Part shown: positions 31,873-39,934 of the stretch, piece after piece | Layout of the letters: the number at the start of each line of letters is the position of its first letter | How positions within the stretch are numbered: position 1 is the stretch's first letter | NCBI RefSeq assembly: GCF_032337135.1 | Contig: NZ_JAVXZZ010000002.1 | Location: forward strand, 992,001-1,056,000 | DNA: 64,000 bases | Direction: 5' to 3' | Origin: Allorhodoferax sp032337135 | GTDB lineage: Bacteria > Pseudomonadota > Gammaproteobacteria > Burkholderiales > Burkholderiaceae_C | Program-made: the position numbers and the translations under genes | The notes under the pieces: model-generated | The model's database searches: none | Told to the model about the DNA's origin: nothing | Seen by the model: the letters and a program-made list of their open reading frames with translations, nothing else

Positions 31873-32580
31873 ATGAACTACCTGATCCCTCCCACGCCGA
31901 TTCCCTCGCTGCCGATCGCCGGCACCACCGCATTGTTTCCGGTGCGTCGCATCTACTGCGTGGGGCGCAACTACGCCGAGCACGCCCAGGAAATGGGCCA
32001 CAGTGGCCGGGAAGCGCCCTTCTTCTTCATGAAGCCCGCCGATGCGGTGCTGCCCGGCAATGCGGAACATCCGGCCGCCATGCCGTACCCGAGCCTGACG
32101 GCCAACCTGCACCATGAAGTCGAACTCGTGGTCGCCATCGGCAAGGGTGGCGCCAACATTGCCGTGGCGGATGCAGCATCCCACATCGCGGCCTACGCCG
32201 TGGGGCTGGACATGACCCGACGGGACCTGCAGGCCGAGGCCAAGAAACAGGGGCGCCCCTGGTGCATTGCCAAGGGTTTTGACCACAGCGCCCCCATCGG
32301 TCCCCTGGTACCCGCCGAACAGGTGCCCGGACTCGGTGATGCCGCCATTACCCTGCACGTCAACGGCACGCTGCGCCAGAGCGGCAGGATCAGCGACATG
32401 ATCTACAACCTGGCCGAGACCATCGCAGAAATCTCGAAGGCCTGGGCCCTGCAGCCGGGCGACCTCATCTTTACCGGCACGCCTGCCGGTGTCGCGGCCG
32501 TGCAGCCCGGCGACACCCTGTTGGCACAGGTCGAAGGCCTGCCCGCACTCGCGGTGCGCATCGACCCGGCAACTCCCTGA
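31873..32580 (+). CDS. fumarylacetoacetate hydrolase family protein
   Basis: A 235-residue FAH-family protein of the FAHD1/acylpyruvase type. Motifs are VGRNYAEHAQEMGH, PFFFMKPADAV, the metal-binding HHEVELVVAIGKGG (two Glu), and GLDMTRRDLQAEAKKQGRPW with GFDHSAPIGP following. TGTPAGVAAVQPGD near the C-terminus completes the active site. Probable C-C bond hydrolysis or decarboxylation of a beta-diketo acid such as an acylpyruvate or oxaloacetate; the exact substrate is unknown. Confidence 0.9.
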   Translation: MNYLIPPTPIPSLPIAGTTALFPVRRIYCVGRNYAEHAQEMGHSGREAPFFFMKPADAVLPGNAEHPAAMPYPSLTANLHHEVELVVAIGKGGANIAVADAASHIAAYAVGLDMTRRDLQAEAKKQGRPWCIAKGFDHSAPIGPLVPAEQVPGLGDAAITLHVNGTLRQSGRISDMIYNLAETIAEISKAWALQPGDLIFTGTPAGVAAVQPGDTLLAQVEGLPALAVRIDPATP

Positions 32581-32592
32581 AAGGGCCAGACC

Positions 32593-33138
32593 ATGCACCG
32601 CAAGCCCATCCGCCATTGCCGCGAATGCGGAACGGCCGTGGTGTACCGCCTGCCCGACGATGGCGACACCAAGGAGCGCGCCGTCTGTCCATCCTGCGTG
32701 ACCATCCATTACGAAAACCCGCTCAATGTGGTGGGCACGGTGCCCTACTTCGATGACCGGGTGCTGCTCTGCAAGCGCAACATCGAACCCCGCTGGGGCA
32801 AATGGACCTTGCCGGCCGGATTCATGGAACTGGGTGAAACCACGGCCGCTGGCGCCGCCCGGGAAACGGTGGAGGAAGCCGGTGCCCAGTTCGAACTGGA
32901 AGACCTGTTCTCGCTCATCAACGTGCCCGTGGTCGGGCAGGTGCACCTGTTCTACCGGGCGCGGCTGACCAGCGAGCAGTTCGACCCCGGCTCGGAAACG
33001 CTGGAAGCGCGGCTTTTTCATGAAGACGAGATTCCCTGGGACGAGATCGCATTCCAGACCGTCAAGCAAACCCTTCAGCGCTACTTTGCCGACCGCCAGA
33101 GCGGCCAATTCCGCTTTCATACCATCGACCTTGTCTGA
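32593..33138 (+). CDS. NUDIX hydrolase with N-terminal zinc ribbon
   Basis: A 181-residue protein with a four-cysteine zinc ribbon (HCRECGTAV and VCPSCV) at residues 8-36 and a NUDIX domain. The Nudix box GFMELGETTAAGAARETVEE fits G-X5-E-X7-R-E-X2-E-E, and WTLPAG precedes it. It would hydrolyse a nucleoside-diphosphate derivative; zinc-ribbon members include ADP-ribose and NADH pyrophosphatases. It lies 12 bases after the FAH gene and 10 bases before the exonuclease gene, in an apparent operon. Confidence 0.9.
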   Translation: MHRKPIRHCRECGTAVVYRLPDDGDTKERAVCPSCVTIHYENPLNVVGTVPYFDDRVLLCKRNIEPRWGKWTLPAGFMELGETTAAGAARETVEEAGAQFELEDLFSLINVPVVGQVHLFYRARLTSEQFDPGSETLEARLFHEDEIPWDEIAFQTVKQTLQRYFADRQSGQFRFHTIDLV

Positions 33139-33148
33139 CGCACCCGCC

Positions 33149-34300
33149 ATGCTGCCGTGCTATGTGATGCTCGACCTGGAAACCACCGGGGGCAGTGCCG
33201 AACACGACCGCATCACCGAAATAGCCATGGTGCGGGTCGAGGACGGCACACCAACACAGCGCTGGAGCAGCCTGGTCAACCCGGGAAAGCCCATACCGCC
33301 CTTCATCGAATCGCTCACCGGCATCAGTGACGCCATGGTGGCGGACGCCCCCCCATTTGCCGAACTGCTGCCTCGGGTGCAGGAACTCCTGCACGGCGCC
33401 GTGCTGGTGGCGCACAACGTACGCTTCGACCATGGCTTTCTCGCCAAGGAAATGGAACGCGCCGGCGCCCTGCTCAACGTGCAGACCCTGTGCACGGTGC
33501 GCCTGTCACGCAGGCTGTACCCGCATTTCAAGGGGCATGGCCTGGATGCACTGAGCCAGCGCCACGGGCTGCTCAACGAAGCCCGGCACCGCGCCATGGG
33601 CGACGTGGACGCCGTGCTGGCCTGGCTGGACATTGCCACCCGCGAACTCGGAGCGCAAGCCGTGCAAGCGGCAGCCCAAAGTCTGCTGCAAGGCAACGGC
33701 TACCTGCCTGCCCACCTGCAGACCCCGCTGACCGACCTTCCCGAAGGGCCCGGGGCCTACGTGCTGCGCAATGCTCAAGGCCAAGCCATCTATGTAGGCA
33801 AGGCAGCCCACCTGCGCCAGCGCGTGCTCAAGCACATCCAAAGCGCCAAGACGGTAGCCAAGGACCGTGAACTGACGGATCAGACCGTCACCATCGACGC
33901 ACACCCGACCGCCGGTGAACTGGGGGCCTTGATCGAGCGCAACCGCCTGGTGGCCCAACTGCAGCCCCACCACAACCGGCTGCTCAAGCGCGAGCGCGCC
34001 ACCTTGGAGTTCACCCTGGCTACCCTGCCCGCCTGGCCGCTGTCGGCACCGCTGGCCATCCGCGAATACCACCCGGGCAGCGAACGCAGTGCCGTGCACG
34101 TGTTTGACCAGTGGCGCTGGTTGGGCAGTGCACAGAGCGAGGAAGAACTGCAGCAACTGGACCTGCACACCGAACGGGCCGCGCAGCGCCCATTCGACGT
34201 CGAAGTGTTCCGCGTGCTGCAAAAGCGACTGCCCACGCTCAAGCACGACCCCCACCTATTCCTGTGGACAAGGACAACCCATGGTGAATTCACCGGCTGA
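33149..34300 (+). CDS. fused DEDDh exonuclease (DnaQ-like) and GIY-YIG nuclease
   Basis: A 383-residue two-domain nuclease. Residues 1-165 form a DEDDh 3'-5' exonuclease with DLETTG, HNVRFDHGFL and HRAMGDVDAVLAWL. Residues 195-280 form a GIY-YIG domain (PGAYVLRNAQGQAIYVGKAA, LRQRVLKH) like the N-terminal part of UvrC and Cho, including the metal-binding glutamate in GELGALIERN. Its likely role is DNA repair or end-processing; it lacks the UvrB-binding and helix-hairpin-helix parts of UvrC. ATG 33149 is chosen because the exonuclease fold starts at once (CYVMLDLE). Its last 20 bases overlap the EcsC-like gene. Confidence 0.88.
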   Translation: MLPCYVMLDLETTGGSAEHDRITEIAMVRVEDGTPTQRWSSLVNPGKPIPPFIESLTGISDAMVADAPPFAELLPRVQELLHGAVLVAHNVRFDHGFLAKEMERAGALLNVQTLCTVRLSRRLYPHFKGHGLDALSQRHGLLNEARHRAMGDVDAVLAWLDIATRELGAQAVQAAAQSLLQGNGYLPAHLQTPLTDLPEGPGAYVLRNAQGQAIYVGKAAHLRQRVLKHIQSAKTVAKDRELTDQTVTIDAHPTAGELGALIERNRLVAQLQPHHNRLLKRERATLEFTLATLPAWPLSAPLAIREYHPGSERSAVHVFDQWRWLGSAQSEEELQQLDLHTERAAQRPFDVEVFRVLQKRLPTLKHDPHLFLWTRTTHGEFTG

Positions 34301-34874
34301 CGAACTCGGAAAAGTGCAGAGCGCCATCTTGGACCTGGTGGTGGCCATACCCGAGAGCACGGAGCAGCCCGTGGAGCTCCCCGCTGTGCGTGCGCAGGCG
34401 ATCGCCCGCGATGCCGCGCGCAAGACCAGCCTGATTGCAGCCTCCATGGCCTTGCCGCCCGGCATCCTGGGCTGGCTGACCGTACTGCCCGAGTTGCTGG
34501 GCGTGTGGAAGGTGCAGGCCCAGATGGTGGCCGACATTGCATCGGTATACGGCAAGAAGAGCCAGCTGGGCCGTGAACAGATGCTGTATTGCCTGTTCAA
34601 GCACGTGGCCGCGCAGCTGTTCCGCGACGTGATCGTGCGCGTGGGTGAGCGCGCCGTGGTGCAGCAAACCACCTACAAGATGCTGCAGAGCATCACCCAG
34701 CAGCTGGGCCTGGCACTGTCCAAGACGCTGCTCAAGCGCAGTGCCTCGCGCTTCGTACCCTTCCTGGGCGCCGCTACCGTGGGTGCCTACGCCTACTTTG
34801 ATACCCTACAGGTCGCCAAGAACGCCACCGAGCTGTTCGAGCGCGCCACCGTCATCGACGAAATCAAGCGATAG
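34281..34874 (+). CDS. EcsC family protein
   Basis: A 197-residue protein with the EcsC-domain pattern: an N-terminal helix (ELGKVQSAILDLVVAIPE), then small-residue-rich, weakly hydrophobic helices (AASMALPPGILGWLTVLPEL, KTLLKRSASRFVPFLGAATV) that may attach to membranes. EcsC proteins are found near ABC exporters in Bacillus but have no settled function. ATG 34281 lies inside the end of the exonuclease gene. The following gene begins after 44 bases. Confidence 0.78.
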   Translation: MVNSPADELGKVQSAILDLVVAIPESTEQPVELPAVRAQAIARDAARKTSLIAASMALPPGILGWLTVLPELLGVWKVQAQMVADIASVYGKKSQLGREQMLYCLFKHVAAQLFRDVIVRVGERAVVQQTTYKMLQSITQQLGLALSKTLLKRSASRFVPFLGAATVGAYAYFDTLQVAKNATELFERATVIDEIKR

Positions 34875-34884
34875 CCCTTGTGGA

Positions 34885-34918
34885 TATTGCGTAGACAGCT
34901 ACAAATAGAGGAGCAAGC
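34885..34918. repeat. dispersed short repeat, copy upstream of the PAP2 gene
   Basis: ATTGCGTAGACAGCTAC then AAATAGAGGAGCAAGC: inverted-order match to the consensus. Its last part supplies the ribosome site AGAGGAG for the ATG at 34919. Confidence 0.5.
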
Positions 34919-35809
34919 ATGAACCTTTGGCACGACGTCGCCTGGATCGTCCCCTACCGCACCGAGCTGCTGACCCAGCTCGCCTTCGGCCTGTCGTGGC
35001 TCGGCTAAGCCACCTTCATCATGTTCTTCATGGCCATCGGCTACTGGAGTGCCAGCAAGACCGTGTTCTACCGCCTGCTGGTGCTGGTGGCCATTTCTGC
35101 CTTGGTGAATGCCTATGCCAAGGACTGGTTCCAGGACCCGCGCCCGCCCATGGAGCTGCGTCTGGACGACCTGGTGGAAAAGAGCTACGGCCTGCCCAGC
35201 GGCCATGCGCAGCTTGCGGTGGTGATGTGGATGTGGCTGGCCTGGGAAATCCGCGCCCTGTGGGCCTGGGTGCTCTGCGGGCTGATCGCACTGGGCGTGA
35301 TGGCCAGCCGCATGTACCTGGGCGTGCATGACCTCGAAGACGTGACGGTGGGTGCTGCCATCGGCGCCGTCACGCTGGTCATCTTCGAATCGCTGCGCCA
35401 CCGCAACCTGCGCTGGCAGCTGCACTTCACCACCAGCGCCCTGCTGATCGCGGTGGTAACTGGGCTGGCACTGAAGACGTGGCCCGGCACGGCACCGGAC
35501 TACGTTCCCATGCTCGCCGGTTGGCTGGCCGCCGCCACCTGGGCCCTACATGTGGACGACGCCCAGCTGGACTACGCGCCTCCATCCGAACTACCCAAAA
35601 AGGTGTTGGTGGGGGTTATCGGTGCGGCTGCCTTCATTGCGGAGCAGAAGCTGCTCAAGGTGCTGGGCGCCGGCAACACCATGGATCCGATGCAATGGAA
35701 CCTGATGAAGGGGCTGATCAGCGGCATCTTCGTCTCCTTGCTGATGCCAGCCCTGTTCGTGCGCTTCGGATTGGCTGGCCGCGCCCACCCCATGCCCCAC
35801 GCCCACTGA
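34919..35809 (+). pseudogene. PAP2 family phosphatase interrupted by an in-frame stop at codon 30
   Basis: One frame runs from ATG 34919 to 35809 (296 codons) with a single TAA at 35006-35008. The part before it reads MNLWHDVAWIVPYRTELLTQ and ends in FGLSWLG; the part after it reads ATFIMFFMAIGYWSASK, so both halves belong to one membrane protein. The PAP2 active site is complete: KDWFQDPRP near 73, GLPSGHAQL near 97, and SRMYLGVHDLED. A one-base change from TAC or TAT (Tyr) would give TAA. Translation could restart at ATG 35021, giving 262 residues that lack only the first helix region, so it may still be functional. Lipid phosphate phosphatase activity is inferred. A base-calling error is possible. 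Confidence 0.8.
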
Positions 35810-35821
35810 ATTTCGCTTTCC

Positions 35822-36385
35822 ATGGCCAAGCTCTTCTTCCGCTATTCGGCAATGAACGCCGGCAAATCCACCTCGCTGCTGCAGATCGCCTACAACTATG
35901 AGGAGCAGGGCCAACGGGTGCAGTTGTTCACCGCTGCCATCGACAACCGCGCGGGTGTGGGCAAGATCAATTCGCGGCTCGGTCTCACGCGCGAAGCCCA
36001 GGTGTTCGACGACCGCACCGATTTTTCGGCTCTGTTGCCCGCAGACCATGGCCTGGCCTGCGTGCTGATTGACGAAGCCCAGTTCCTGCACCCCGAACAG
36101 GTGCGCCAGTTGCACCGCGTGGCACACACCTGCAAGCTGCCCATCATCTGCTTCGGCATCCGCTCCGACTTCCGCGGCAACGCCTTCCCGGGCTCGGCCG
36201 CGCTGCTGACGCTGGCGGACGATCTGGAAGAGATCAAGACCATCTGCGCCTGCGGCCGCAAGGCAACCATGAACGTGCGCCTCGACGACCAGGGCCGCAA
36301 GGTCAAGGAAGGTGAACAGGTGGTGGTGGGCGGCAACGAACGCTACAAGCAGTCGTGCGCCCGCTGCTTCTACTCCGACTTCTAG
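35822..36385 (+). CDS. tdk: thymidine kinase
   Basis: A 187-residue type II thymidine kinase that phosphorylates thymidine to dTMP in salvage. The P-loop is YSAMNAGKSTSLLQ, the Walker B element LIDEAQFL, and the zinc cysteines are in the C-terminal lasso domain (ICACGRKA and CARCFYSD). Length is slightly shorter than E. coli Tdk (205). It starts 12 bases after the PAP2 gene and precedes the sugar-dehydrogenase gene by 11 bases. Confidence 0.93.
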   Translation: MAKLFFRYSAMNAGKSTSLLQIAYNYEEQGQRVQLFTAAIDNRAGVGKINSRLGLTREAQVFDDRTDFSALLPADHGLACVLIDEAQFLHPEQVRQLHRVAHTCKLPIICFGIRSDFRGNAFPGSAALLTLADDLEEIKTICACGRKATMNVRLDDQGRKVKEGEQVVVGGNERYKQSCARCFYSDF

Positions 36386-36396
36386 GACCCACTGCG

Positions 36397-37536
36397 ATGC
36401 ACCGACGCCCGTTGACCCAAGCGCTCTGGTCCCTGGCCCTGCTGGGTGCGGCCGCCCATGCGGAAGTTTCGGTACAGACCATTGCCAAAGGCCTGGAACA
36501 CCCCTGGGCCGTGGCCTTTTTGCCTGATGGCGCTTTTCTGGTCACGGAACGCCCCGGCAGAATGCGCGTGGTGCAACCCGATGGCCGCATCGGCCCGCCA
36601 CTTCAGGGTGTGCCAGAGGTCGCCAGCGCAGGCCAAGGCGGATTGCTCGACCTGGTGCTCGACAAGGGGTTTGCCGACAACCGGCGCCTGTACTTCTGCT
36701 ACGCCCAGCCAAGCGCTGACGGACGAACCAACAGCACGGCCTTGGCGGTGGCCACGCTGTCGGCCGATGCGAGCCGGCTGGATTCGGTGCGGACCATCTT
36801 CGTACAGCAACCGAAGGTCAAAAGCACCCTGCACTTCGGTTGTCGCATTGCCCAGAGCCCCCCGACGGCCGCCATGCCTGTCAGCGTGCTCTACCTGACC
36901 TTGGGCGAACGCTTTCACCACCGGGACGACGCCCAGAAGCTCGACAACCACCACGGCAAGGTCGTCCGTGTGGCTGCAGACGGCAGCATTCCCCCGGGCA
37001 ACCCCTTTGCGACCACCCCCGGTGCGCTACCGGAAATCTGGAGCTACGGTCACCGCAACCCGCAAGGCGCGGTACTGGCGCCGGACGGCACACTCTGGAT
37101 CCATGAGCACGGGCCAATGGGCGGTGACGAGATCAACCTGCCACGCCCCGGCGCGAACTACGGCTGGCCACTGGTCAGCTATGGGCGCAACTACAACTTC
37201 ACCGCAGTGGGCAACGGAAAGACGCAGCAGGAAGGTACCGAGCAACCAGTGCACCAATGGACGCCATCGATAGCGCCTTCTGGCATGGCCTTCGTGACCA
37301 GCAAGCGCTATGGCGATGACTGGGTCGGCAATCTGCTGGTGGGCTCACTGAAGTTCACCCACCTGGCCAGGCTGGAGTTGGCTGCGCCATTCACCGGCCC
37401 GGTTGTGAAAGAAAGCCGCCTGCTCACTGACCTGGGCGAGCGTGTACGCGATGTGCGACAAGGCCCGGACGGCTACATCTACCTTCTGACGGACCATCCC
37501 CAAGGCAGCCTGCTGCGACTGGTTCCCAGCCCCTGA
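36397..37536 (+). CDS. PQQ-dependent sugar dehydrogenase-like periplasmic protein
   Basis: A 379-residue protein with a signal peptide (ALWSLALLGAAAHA, cleaved near residue 22) and the six-bladed propeller of soluble aldose dehydrogenases (YliI type). Characteristic segments are GLEHPWAVAFLPDGAFLVTE, GQGGLLDLVLDKGF, SYGHRNPQGAVLAPDGTLW and HEHGPMGGDEINLP, which include the PQQ and catalytic histidine residues. It oxidises aldose sugars in the periplasm with PQQ. No PQQ synthesis genes are in the window. Confidence 0.9.
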   Translation: MHRRPLTQALWSLALLGAAAHAEVSVQTIAKGLEHPWAVAFLPDGAFLVTERPGRMRVVQPDGRIGPPLQGVPEVASAGQGGLLDLVLDKGFADNRRLYFCYAQPSADGRTNSTALAVATLSADASRLDSVRTIFVQQPKVKSTLHFGCRIAQSPPTAAMPVSVLYLTLGERFHHRDDAQKLDNHHGKVVRVAADGSIPPGNPFATTPGALPEIWSYGHRNPQGAVLAPDGTLWIHEHGPMGGDEINLPRPGANYGWPLVSYGRNYNFTAVGNGKTQQEGTEQPVHQWTPSIAPSGMAFVTSKRYGDDWVGNLLVGSLKFTHLARLELAAPFTGPVVKESRLLTDLGERVRDVRQGPDGYIYLLTDHPQGSLLRLVPSP

Positions 37537-37588
37537 GACTGGCTGACGGGGAGCGTTTGATCCAGGTCAAAAACCCTGTTCGCGTGGC

Positions 37589-37616
37589 TTGAGTTTGTTC
37601 CCACAGCTCCTAAATT
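37589..37616 (+). promoter_or_regulatory. possible promoter of hsp20
   Basis: TTGAGT (37589-37594) and TAAATT (37611-37616) are 16 bases apart, 60 bases before the hsp20 start. The -35 element read as CTTGAG would also suit a heat-shock sigma factor, but the -10 region lacks the CCCCAT pattern. Confidence 0.3.
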
Positions 37617-37675
37617 TCAGGTTGAGGGGCGCGCAGGGTGTGCGTCCCGTTCACCACTGAACCAAGGAGTACAAG

Positions 37676-38107
37676 ATGAGTTCCCTGATGCATCGCGGCA
37701 ATTTCCTCGACGACTTCTTCCGCGACGTTGCCCCCAGTTACTACGTCAAGCCCCTGCACGGCGACCCGCTGCCGAGCGCACAGCAGATCAAGATTGATGT
37801 GAAGGAAAGCGACACGGCCTACACGGTGCATGCGGAGATCCCTGGCGTTCCCAAGGAAGACATCCACATCACGCTGGATGGGCCCGTAGTGACCCTGCGT
37901 GCCGAAGTCAAGCAGCACGACAGCACGGCCCGCAATGAAAAGGTACTGCGCTCGGAGCGCTACTACGGCGCAGTCTCTCGCAGCTTCCAGCTGCCGGTGG
38001 ACATTGACCAGGACCGCTCCAGTGCCAAGTTCGAAAACGGCGTGCTGACACTTACCCTGGCCAAACGCCAGGCAGGCTCGGGCGCCCAACGCCTGTCGAT
38101 CGACTGA
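37676..38107 (+). CDS. small heat shock protein, Hsp20/alpha-crystallin family
   Basis: A 143-residue ATP-independent chaperone that holds unfolding proteins. The alpha-crystallin domain spans about residues 38-130: IKIDVKESDTAYTVHAEIPG, VPKEDIHITLDG and GAVSRSFQLPVDID, ending in FENGVLTLTLAKR. AAGGAG precedes ATG 37676. It stands alone between the sugar dehydrogenase and a convergent substrate-binding protein gene. Confidence 0.92.
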   Translation: MSSLMHRGNFLDDFFRDVAPSYYVKPLHGDPLPSAQQIKIDVKESDTAYTVHAEIPGVPKEDIHITLDGPVVTLRAEVKQHDSTARNEKVLRSERYYGAVSRSFQLPVDIDQDRSSAKFENGVLTLTLAKRQAGSGAQRLSID

Positions 38108-38134
38108 AGCGCGCAGGTCGTGCTACGGCGCCTG

Positions 38135-39022
38135 TCAGGGCGTCGTGCCGCCCTGCAGCTCCTGCAGGCGCTGCCGGTAGGACTTGATCAGGTACTTGGG
38201 CAGCCAGCGCTCGTAGGCGGCCATGAAGGTGGGCTGGACCTTGCGGGTCTGCACCAGACGCGTCAGGTCGGCAAAAATCTTGTCGGTTTCGGGGCTCTTG
38301 GTGCAGCTGAAGCGCCCGGGCAACAGGTCGCTGTTGCCTTCAATCGGAAAAAAGCGCAGGTTGTTCGTGGGCCCAGTGAAGTACTCGATCTCACTGGGAA
38401 AGGCGAACATGTAATCAAAGCGCTGGCGCTCCAGCATGGCCAGCAGCACCTTGGTCGATTCGTCCTGGTAGATCTGCTGGATGTTCTTGGCACCTGCTTC
38501 CACTTGCGGCTTGACCAGGGCATCGATCTTGCCCCCATAGCTGCGCCCTCCTGCAATGCCAAGCCCCAAGCGCTGGTCCTGCAACGCCTTGTCCAGCATG
38601 AAGTAACCAGCCTTGCTGATGTACGGCGCAAACTGGGCTTGGTCACTGCCCCGCGTGACCACGCCAATCGGGTAAAGGTAACCATAAGGGGGCGTGAAGC
38701 GCAGATAGGCTTCGCGCTCGGGGGTCTGGAACAGGAGGCTGGTGCAGATGCCGCCGCCACGCTGCGCCATGAACATCACACGCGGCGGGGGTACGACCTC
38801 TTCCTTCAGACTGTGCTGCGGCAGGGTCTCGACGAGGAACTTGTAGATCTGGTCAATGTATCCCTCCCCGGCGCGATCCCCCACGGGCATGGTCATGGGA
38901 GCCAGTTCGGTACTGATCCAAGTGACCGATTCGGCGTTGACCGTGAACGCTGCGGAACACCCAAGCACCCAAGCTGCGGCAGAAAGCAAACCGGTCCGAA
39001 ATTGCCGTCTGGCGCTTTGCAT
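38135..39022 (-). CDS. periplasmic substrate-binding-like protein (solute-binding family 3 type)
   Basis: A 295-residue protein with a signal peptide (RTGLLSAAAWVLGCSAAFT, cleaved near 33). Its layout resembles the amino-acid-type periplasmic binding fold: ESVTWISTELAPMTMPVGD, GEGYIDQIYKFLVETLPQH, LRFTPPYGYLYPIGVVTRG and FAFPSEIEYFTGPTN. Similar stand-alone proteins are annotated TIGR02285. There is no transporter next to it, so it may be a sensor or orphan binding protein. The ligand is unknown. ATG 39022 begins the signal peptide. Confidence 0.78.
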   Translation of the reverse strand: MQSARRQFRTGLLSAAAWVLGCSAAFTVNAESVTWISTELAPMTMPVGDRAGEGYIDQIYKFLVETLPQHSLKEEVVPPPRVMFMAQRGGGICTSLLFQTPEREAYLRFTPPYGYLYPIGVVTRGSDQAQFAPYISKAGYFMLDKALQDQRLGLGIAGGRSYGGKIDALVKPQVEAGAKNIQQIYQDESTKVLLAMLERQRFDYMFAFPSEIEYFTGPTNNLRFFPIEGNSDLLPGRFSCTKSPETDKIFADLTRLVQTRKVQPTFMAAYERWLPKYLIKSYRQRLQELQGGTTP

Positions 39023-39135
39023 GGTCCATCGCCTTTCTTTCCAACGTGGTGGAATGGCATCATAGTGCGCCAATGCCATGGTGTATACCCGCAACGCCAA
39101 ACCCACCTGAGATCAACCGCACCCCGCTGACTCCC

Positions 39136-39840
39136 ATGATCACCCTGCACCAATTCGACCCCGTCTACGGCTTGCCCAATGCCAGTCCCTTCTGCATGAA
39201 AGTGGAAACCTGGCTGCGCATGGCAGGTTTGCCTTACGAGGCACCGCCCCTGCGCATGCAGGTACTGGGCAAGGCGCCTGCTGGCAAGCTTCCCTACATC
39301 GTGGACGACGGCGCCGTGGTTGCAGATTCCACCTTCATCATTGACCACCTGAAGGCCAAGCACCACATCGCGCTGGACGACTGGCTATCTCCCTCTCAGC
39401 AAGCCCAGGCGCTGGCGTTCCAACGCTTGCTGGAGGAAAACCTGTATTGGGCCGTGCTCTACAGCCGATGGATCGAACCTGCGGGCTGGGCACTGACGCG
39501 TGTCGCATTCTTTTGCAAGATGCCGCGACCTCTGCGCTGGTTCGTCCCCCCGCTGGCCCGCCGCAGCATGCGGCAGGAGTTGCACGGCCACGGCATGGGG
39601 CGCCACACCGCCGCAGAGATCACCGCCATAGGTCAGCGGGACATCACGGCCGTGGCCGACTTCCTGGGAGACAAGCCCTACTTCATGGGCGATACCCCCT
39701 GCTCGCTCGATGCCAGCGTCTACGCGTTCATGGCCAACATCCTGTGGGCACCGCTGGACCACCCACTGCAGCGCCATGCCCGCCAGTACCCGCAGCTGCT
39801 GGCCTACTGTGAGCGCATGAAATCAAGATACTGGGGTTGA
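39136..39840 (+). CDS. glutathione S-transferase family protein (Fax/metaxin-like)
   Basis: A 234-residue GST-fold protein. The N-terminal thioredoxin-like domain has ITLHQFDPVYGLPNASPFCM and KLPYIVDDGAVVADSTFIID; the all-helical C-terminal domain ends with DKPYFMGDTPCSLDASVYAF, the metaxin-type GST_C pattern. Residue Ser/Cys in NASPFC could bind thiol. The substrate is unknown. ATG 39136 starts the thioredoxin fold. Confidence 0.85.
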   Translation: MITLHQFDPVYGLPNASPFCMKVETWLRMAGLPYEAPPLRMQVLGKAPAGKLPYIVDDGAVVADSTFIIDHLKAKHHIALDDWLSPSQQAQALAFQRLLEENLYWAVLYSRWIEPAGWALTRVAFFCKMPRPLRWFVPPLARRSMRQELHGHGMGRHTAAEITAIGQRDITAVADFLGDKPYFMGDTPCSLDASVYAFMANILWAPLDHPLQRHARQYPQLLAYCERMKSRYWG

Positions 39841-39888
39841 TTCGGCGCTTCAACTCTGCAACTGCGCCCAGGCCTTTTGGTTCCGGCC

Positions 39889-39911
39889 CACATGCCCTGC
39901 GGGCAGATGTG
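39889..39911. terminator. possible weak terminator hairpin between GST and hrpA genes
   Basis: CACATGCCC and GGGCAGATGTG pair with a two-base bulge around TGC, between two convergent genes. No T-run on either side. Confidence 0.3.
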
Positions 39912-39934
39912 ACCCTGCACCGAAAAGCCTGAAC

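Noticed and set aside
34089..34280. Upstream start for the EcsC-like gene
   Set aside because: It would lie entirely within the exonuclease-GIY-YIG coding region and adds sequence unlike the family.
37537..37675. RNA thermometer (ROSE-like) before hsp20
   Set aside because: The leader does not show a hairpin sequestering the AAGGAG site or the typical ROSE tetranucleotide pairing.
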